The notes beneath the pieces are model-generated. The model was not told the DNA's origin, did not search any database, and worked only from the letters and a program-made list of their open reading frames with translations. From Desulfonauticus sp. 38_4375 (lineage in GTDB: Bacteria > Desulfobacterota > Desulfovibrionia > Desulfovibrionales > Desulfonatronovibrionaceae): a DNA stretch of 64,000 nucleotides. The stretch lies in NCBI GenBank assembly GCA_001507915.1, contig LGER01000001.1, forward strand, positions 17,357 through 81,356, written 5' to 3'. Both the position numbers and the translations under genes were made by a program. Shown piece after piece: positions 60,688 through 64,000 of the stretch. Numbering within the stretch: position 1 is the stretch's first letter; every line of letters begins with the position of its first letter.

Positions 60688-62174
60688 TTACTTAATGCCT
60701 CTTGATACAACATCTTATAATTATTATAAAAAACCTTCTGAGAATAAAAAGTATGGACTCTTTTTTGAGCTACCAGACTTGCTTTTTGCCATTTTTCTCT
60801 ATCTACCAAAAAATCCAGATACACCCGGGCAATTTCCTTAGGACTGGCCAGGGGCACAATCTCTCCAGCTTTGCCTAGGGCTTTATCTTCTCCCTCCTGC
60901 CCATAGATCAAGTCCTTACATGCCCCCACATCTGTGGCCACCACTGGCACTCCACAGGCAAAGGCTTCTAAAATGACCAGAGGCATTCCTTCGCTTATGG
61001 AAGTTAAGGTCAACAATTTTACTCCGGGCAAAATTTCTTCTGGTTTTCTAAAGCCTAAAAACTTTATTTTATCTTCCAAACCCAAAGCAGCAACCAAGTC
61101 CAGACATTCTCTAGCATATTCCTCATCTTCTTCTGTGGGTCCAACAATCCAACCTTCCACATCCTTCTTTTTAGTTAAAAGAACCCCCATGGCTTTTATA
61201 AAAGTCTTTATATCCTTTATCTTTACCACTCTTCCGATATTTACAATTACATTTTTTCTTTGCTGCTTCTCTTTTTTAAATATACCTAGATTTATGCCAT
61301 TGGGTATAACCAAGCATTTTTCTTTAGGAGCACCTATTTTAACCTGTATATCTCTAGCTTTAGGAAAAAGGGAAACTATTTTAAATGCTCTATTATAAGT
61401 TATTTTAGCCAATCCTTCAAATAAGGAAATCCAGATTTTCTTTAACTTACTTTTATCAGATGAAAATAAATTATAACCAGAAATATTATCTTCCTGAGAA
61501 AAAATATCAATTTTTCTCTCCCGCACATAAATACCATGCTCAGTTAAAATAAAAGGTATGTTTCTATCATAAGACAATAAAGAACCCAAAAATCCAGCAT
61601 AACCAGTTGAAGGGCTATGAATAACTTTACATTTAAAATCCAGTTTACAAATTTTACTAGATTCAAGTACAGGTAAGTGTATATTTCTTATTTGCCCAAA
61701 ATAGTCAATAAAAGGCAATTCCTTGGCATTTTGTAAGTAATTTTGAACAATAAAGTCAAAACTATCTCTAGAGTATAAAAATTTATCTGCCTCCAAATCT
61801 TCATAAAAGGTCCTAGGGGAGTGAAATGCTGGAGGAAAATTGGGCTCTAAGCCCTTATACCACTTATGTAGATTGAAAACATCTTCAATCGTGCTTTTTT
61901 TTATCTTTAAACCTTTTTTTATTTTAAAATACGCAAAATCAAAAATAAAGACAGCTTTTAGGTATACTAAATTTTCTGGGAAAGTATATTGTACCTCACC
62001 ATAGTCTTCTTTTTTACTCCCTAAAAAAACAATTCCAAATTTGTATTCAGGAAAAATGGAAATTAAATGATGAATCCAGGAAGAAACTCCACCGCGTACA
62101 TAGGGATATGTTCCCTCAGCTAAAATTAAAATATCAAAAGACTTCTCTTTTTCCAATAGGGTATATTCTTTCAC
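60675..62174 (-). CDS. pelF: PelF: Pel polysaccharide glycosyltransferase (GT4)
   Basis: A 499-residue cytoplasmic glycosyltransferase. DILILAEGTYPYVRGGVSSWIHHLI is the PelF N-terminal motif; the donor site includes the ExxxxxxxE pair in SISEGMPLVILEAFACG. PelF polymerises N-acetyl sugars and is activated by PelD bound to c-di-GMP. Four-base overlap with pelE. Confidence 0.95.
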   Translation of the reverse strand: MKEYTLLEKEKSFDILILAEGTYPYVRGGVSSWIHHLISIFPEYKFGIVFLGSKKEDYGEVQYTFPENLVYLKAVFIFDFAYFKIKKGLKIKKSTIEDVFNLHKWYKGLEPNFPPAFHSPRTFYEDLEADKFLYSRDSFDFIVQNYLQNAKELPFIDYFGQIRNIHLPVLESSKICKLDFKCKVIHSPSTGYAGFLGSLLSYDRNIPFILTEHGIYVRERKIDIFSQEDNISGYNLFSSDKSKLKKIWISLFEGLAKITYNRAFKIVSLFPKARDIQVKIGAPKEKCLVIPNGINLGIFKKEKQQRKNVIVNIGRVVKIKDIKTFIKAMGVLLTKKKDVEGWIVGPTEEDEEYARECLDLVAALGLEDKIKFLGFRKPEEILPGVKLLTLTSISEGMPLVILEAFACGVPVVATDVGACKDLIYGQEGEDKALGKAGEIVPLASPKEIARVYLDFLVDREKWQKASLVAQKRVHTFYSQKVFYNNYKMLYQEALSKWPV

Positions 62175-63079
62175 TTAACTAACATCCTCCAGATAAGCCC
62201 AAGTTTAGGATGCTCTACAAACTCTTTAAATTCATTGGCTATTTTTTTAAGGCTGGTAAAATCTCTTAAAGCAAAAAAGGCTTCAGCCAAATAGGGAATC
62301 GTACTATAGTTGCTAGCTCCGTATTCTTTAGCCCTGGACAGCCAGAAAATAGCCTCTTGTTGCTTACCTTGCCGCAAAGCCATTCTTCCCAACAAAACCA
62401 GCACATAAGGGTCTTTGGGTAAAACCTTTTTGGCTTCTTCCAAGAAGAATTCTATCTTCTTTAAAATTACCTTTTCCATTTCTGTATCTACCAAATTATA
62501 ATAGAGAAAGTCCCAAAAGGCATAGGCTATATTACGAACCAGAATAGCCTTTTCTTTCTTTTCTTTTGCTCCATGATATTTATCTAAAAAATATTCTACC
62601 TTTTTACTTATCCTGGTTTCCAATTTATCCAGAACACTATATGCCAAAAGCCTTACTTCATCTTCTTTATCCTTTAATAAGTTTTCTACAATTCTTATAC
62701 TCCAGGGACTTTTATATTGATTTAAAAGGTTGATTAATTCCAGTCTTATTTCTAAGGGAACATTTTCCTTTTCAGGCAAAAGGGATACACTTGCTTCTCC
62801 CAATCTTCTCATACCAAAATTAAAAGGTTTAGCCCAAATATTATCTTCTTCTTCAAATAGTACTTTTTCCTTACTAATTGTTTTATTTTTTTGTTTAAGA
62901 ATAAAAATAAAAAATATAGAAGAAAAAACAGGATTTAAAACAGTCAAAAGAAACACGAGTAAAAAGATAAAAATATAACTTTTTTTATACAAATCTTTAA
63001 TCAAAAAAATAAAAAAAGTTAAAGCTAAAATAAAGCAAAATACAATATAAAATAGTATATAGTTATCAAAAGTAATCAT
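62171..63079 (-). CDS. pelE: PelE-like membrane TPR/helical-repeat protein
   Basis: A 302-residue protein with two N-terminal membrane segments (about 8-26 and 35-62) and a cytoplasmic helical-repeat region including a TPR-like LLGRMALRQGKQQEAIFWLSRAKEYGAS. The topology and position between pelD and pelF match PelE of the synthase complex, though the sequence itself is poorly conserved. Four-base overlaps on both sides. Confidence 0.85.
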   Translation of the reverse strand: MITFDNYILFYIVFCFILALTFFIFLIKDLYKKSYIFIFLLVFLLTVLNPVFSSIFFIFILKQKNKTISKEKVLFEEEDNIWAKPFNFGMRRLGEASVSLLPEKENVPLEIRLELINLLNQYKSPWSIRIVENLLKDKEDEVRLLAYSVLDKLETRISKKVEYFLDKYHGAKEKKEKAILVRNIAYAFWDFLYYNLVDTEMEKVILKKIEFFLEEAKKVLPKDPYVLVLLGRMALRQGKQQEAIFWLSRAKEYGASNYSTIPYLAEAFFALRDFTSLKKIANEFKEFVEHPKLGLIWRMLVK

Positions 63080-64000
63080 AATAAAGCTAGAAAAGCTCTT
63101 ACTTCTTGTTTGATTTTGGTCAGAGAAGAGTTGGCAAAGGGTATTATTTGATAATCTCTAAGCTCAAAGCCTTCCTTTTTAATCCTTTCCACAAATCCCA
63201 AAGCGCCATTTTTACCCTCAAAGGGAAAAAGAATGAGGGCTATTTTTTTATCTTGCCAGGTTAAAAACTCTATTCTATCCAGAAGTCTAAGCCTTAACTT
63301 ATAACTCTTTAAATAGTTTTCCAACTTGGGATTTAATAAAATAGCCACCAGGGAGCTATTAAGCTTATATTTCTCTCCCAGGTAAGATAAGGTATACACA
63401 TCTTTTACAAAACGAGGGTCACAATATTTACAAAACTCATCTTTAAAAGTATCTTTTACAAAACCTATCCGCATGGCCAAGTAGGAAAGGGTAATAAACA
63501 TAGCCATAAAGTTTTCTTGATTAAAGTCTAAGAACTCCATTTCTCTTACCAATAAAACCAGTAGAGGTTTATTTTCCCAGTTAAAACCAGGAATAACGGC
63601 TAATAAATTGTTATTCAGGTCTTTTTCTTCTGAAGAAATAAAGATAGCTTCTTCTTGTTCAAAGGAATTTTGAATTAACTCCACTTCCCTGGTGGCAAGT
63701 TTTTTCTTTATTAGATTTGGGGTATAAAACTCTAGATTTTTTCTATCTACCAAAAGTAAATCAAAATCTTTTACCTTAAAATAATTTTTTATTACTGCCT
63801 CCAGTTTTATAAGTGCCTCTTGTTTTGATTTTTGGAAAGCAGTTTCTATTTCGTACAAAATATTTCTCAAACTATAAGGTTTAGTTAAATATTTTTCTTC
63901 TAGCTGGTTATGTGATATTTTCAAAACATAAAAACTTCTACCCAGCTCTCTTAATCTATTCTTAAAGTATCTTAATTTTTCTTCATTACCTCTTATCTTA
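63076..64000 (-). CDS. pelD: PelD: c-di-GMP receptor (partial, N-terminal part beyond the window)
   Basis: The frame remains open to the window edge, so the N-terminal membrane part lies outside; the TTG at 63922-63924 is not the start, since the upstream codons continue a coiled coil (EEKLRYFKNRLRELG). Present are a GAF domain and a degenerate GGDEF domain, where GGDEF is replaced by TWQDK and the inhibitory-type RxxD is kept as RLLD exactly five residues before it. In Pseudomonas PelD the RxxD binds c-di-GMP and activates Pel synthesis. The same binding is predicted here. Confidence 0.88.
   Translation of the reverse strand, partial: KIRGNEEKLRYFKNRLRELGRSFYVLKISHNQLEEKYLTKPYSLRNILYEIETAFQKSKQEALIKLEAVIKNYFKVKDFDLLLVDRKNLEFYTPNLIKKKLATREVELIQNSFEQEEAIFISSEEKDLNNNLLAVIPGFNWENKPLLVLLVREMEFLDFNQENFMAMFITLSYLAMRIGFVKDTFKDEFCKYCDPRFVKDVYTLSYLGEKYKLNSSLVAILLNPKLENYLKSYKLRLRLLDRIEFLTWQDKKIALILFPFEGKNGALGFVERIKKEGFELRDYQIIPFANSSLTKIKQEVRAFLALL

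Noticed and set aside
1..64000. CRISPR arrays, insertion sequences, prophage genes and rRNA
   Set aside because: No regularly spaced repeats, transposase or integrase genes, phage structural genes or rRNA signatures were seen.

Overview
The window looks like a chromosome segment of a low-GC (AT-rich by eye), Gram-negative, dissimilatory sulfate-reducing bacterium. Contiguous sat, aprBA and qmoABC, a siroheme/heme cluster, futalosine-type menaquinone synthesis (mqnE), LpxB, and a Desulfovibrio-like gene repertoire point to the Desulfovibrionales, perhaps near the AT-rich Desulfonauticus/Desulfothermus types. That placement is inference; no rRNA is present to test it.

Layout. 0-7.4 kb (minus): cobU, a CbiR-like TIM-barrel gene, an EndoQ-like PHP/UvrD helicase fusion, a histidine kinase split by a frameshift, a MogA-like gene and a DUF1614 membrane protein. 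7.4-12 kb (minus): a complete branched-chain amino acid ABC transporter (livKHMGF). 12.2-21.1 kb (minus): the sulfate-activation and reduction core, transcribed sat, aprB-aprA, qmoA-qmoB-qmoC, with hairpins and promoter-like signals between the blocks. 21.1-21.7 kb: a long AT-rich divergent promoter region with repeated operator-like motifs. 21.7-23.5 kb (plus): a second, divergent ATP sulfurylase and a small protein of unknown function. 23.5-32 kb: a GGDEF diguanylate cyclase, rlmI, suhB, tRNA-Pro, a zinc-finger membrane protein, a phosphoesterase, an NtrC-type regulator, pyrC and pyrB. 32-39.7 kb (mostly plus): rimO, rpsA, sppA, mqnE, two very small genes, a radical SAM protein, a HIT protein and an HU/IHF protein. 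39.7-42.6 kb (minus): rlpA, moaA and a GT9 glycosyltransferase. 42.6-50.4 kb (plus): siroheme synthase, hemX, hemA, a small unknown, then rpmH-rnpA-yidD-yidC-khpB-mnmE. 50.4-52.9 kb: an orphan TRAP binding protein, lpxB and initiator tRNA-Met. 52.9-64 kb (minus): a Pel exopolysaccharide operon (pelD-E-F-G-A, a frameshifted TPR gene, pelB), running off the right edge inside pelD.

How it works together. Sat makes APS from sulfate and ATP, AprBA reduces APS to sulfite, and QmoABC connects AprBA to the menaquinone pool, to which mqnE contributes. Siroheme from the cysG-type/hemX/hemA cluster would serve the sulfite reductase encoded elsewhere. The Pel operon keeps a c-di-GMP receptor (PelD with an RxxD site), and a GGDEF enzyme lies in the same window, so c-di-GMP control of a biofilm matrix is plausible.

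Most notable: the head-to-head pair of unlike sat genes with an operator-rich spacer; a 23-bp palindrome over the aprBA -35 box; two genes broken at an identical C-A8-G tract; rnpA without any ATG/GTG/TTG start; the EndoQ-helicase fusion; and a pel operon with no recognisable pelC.
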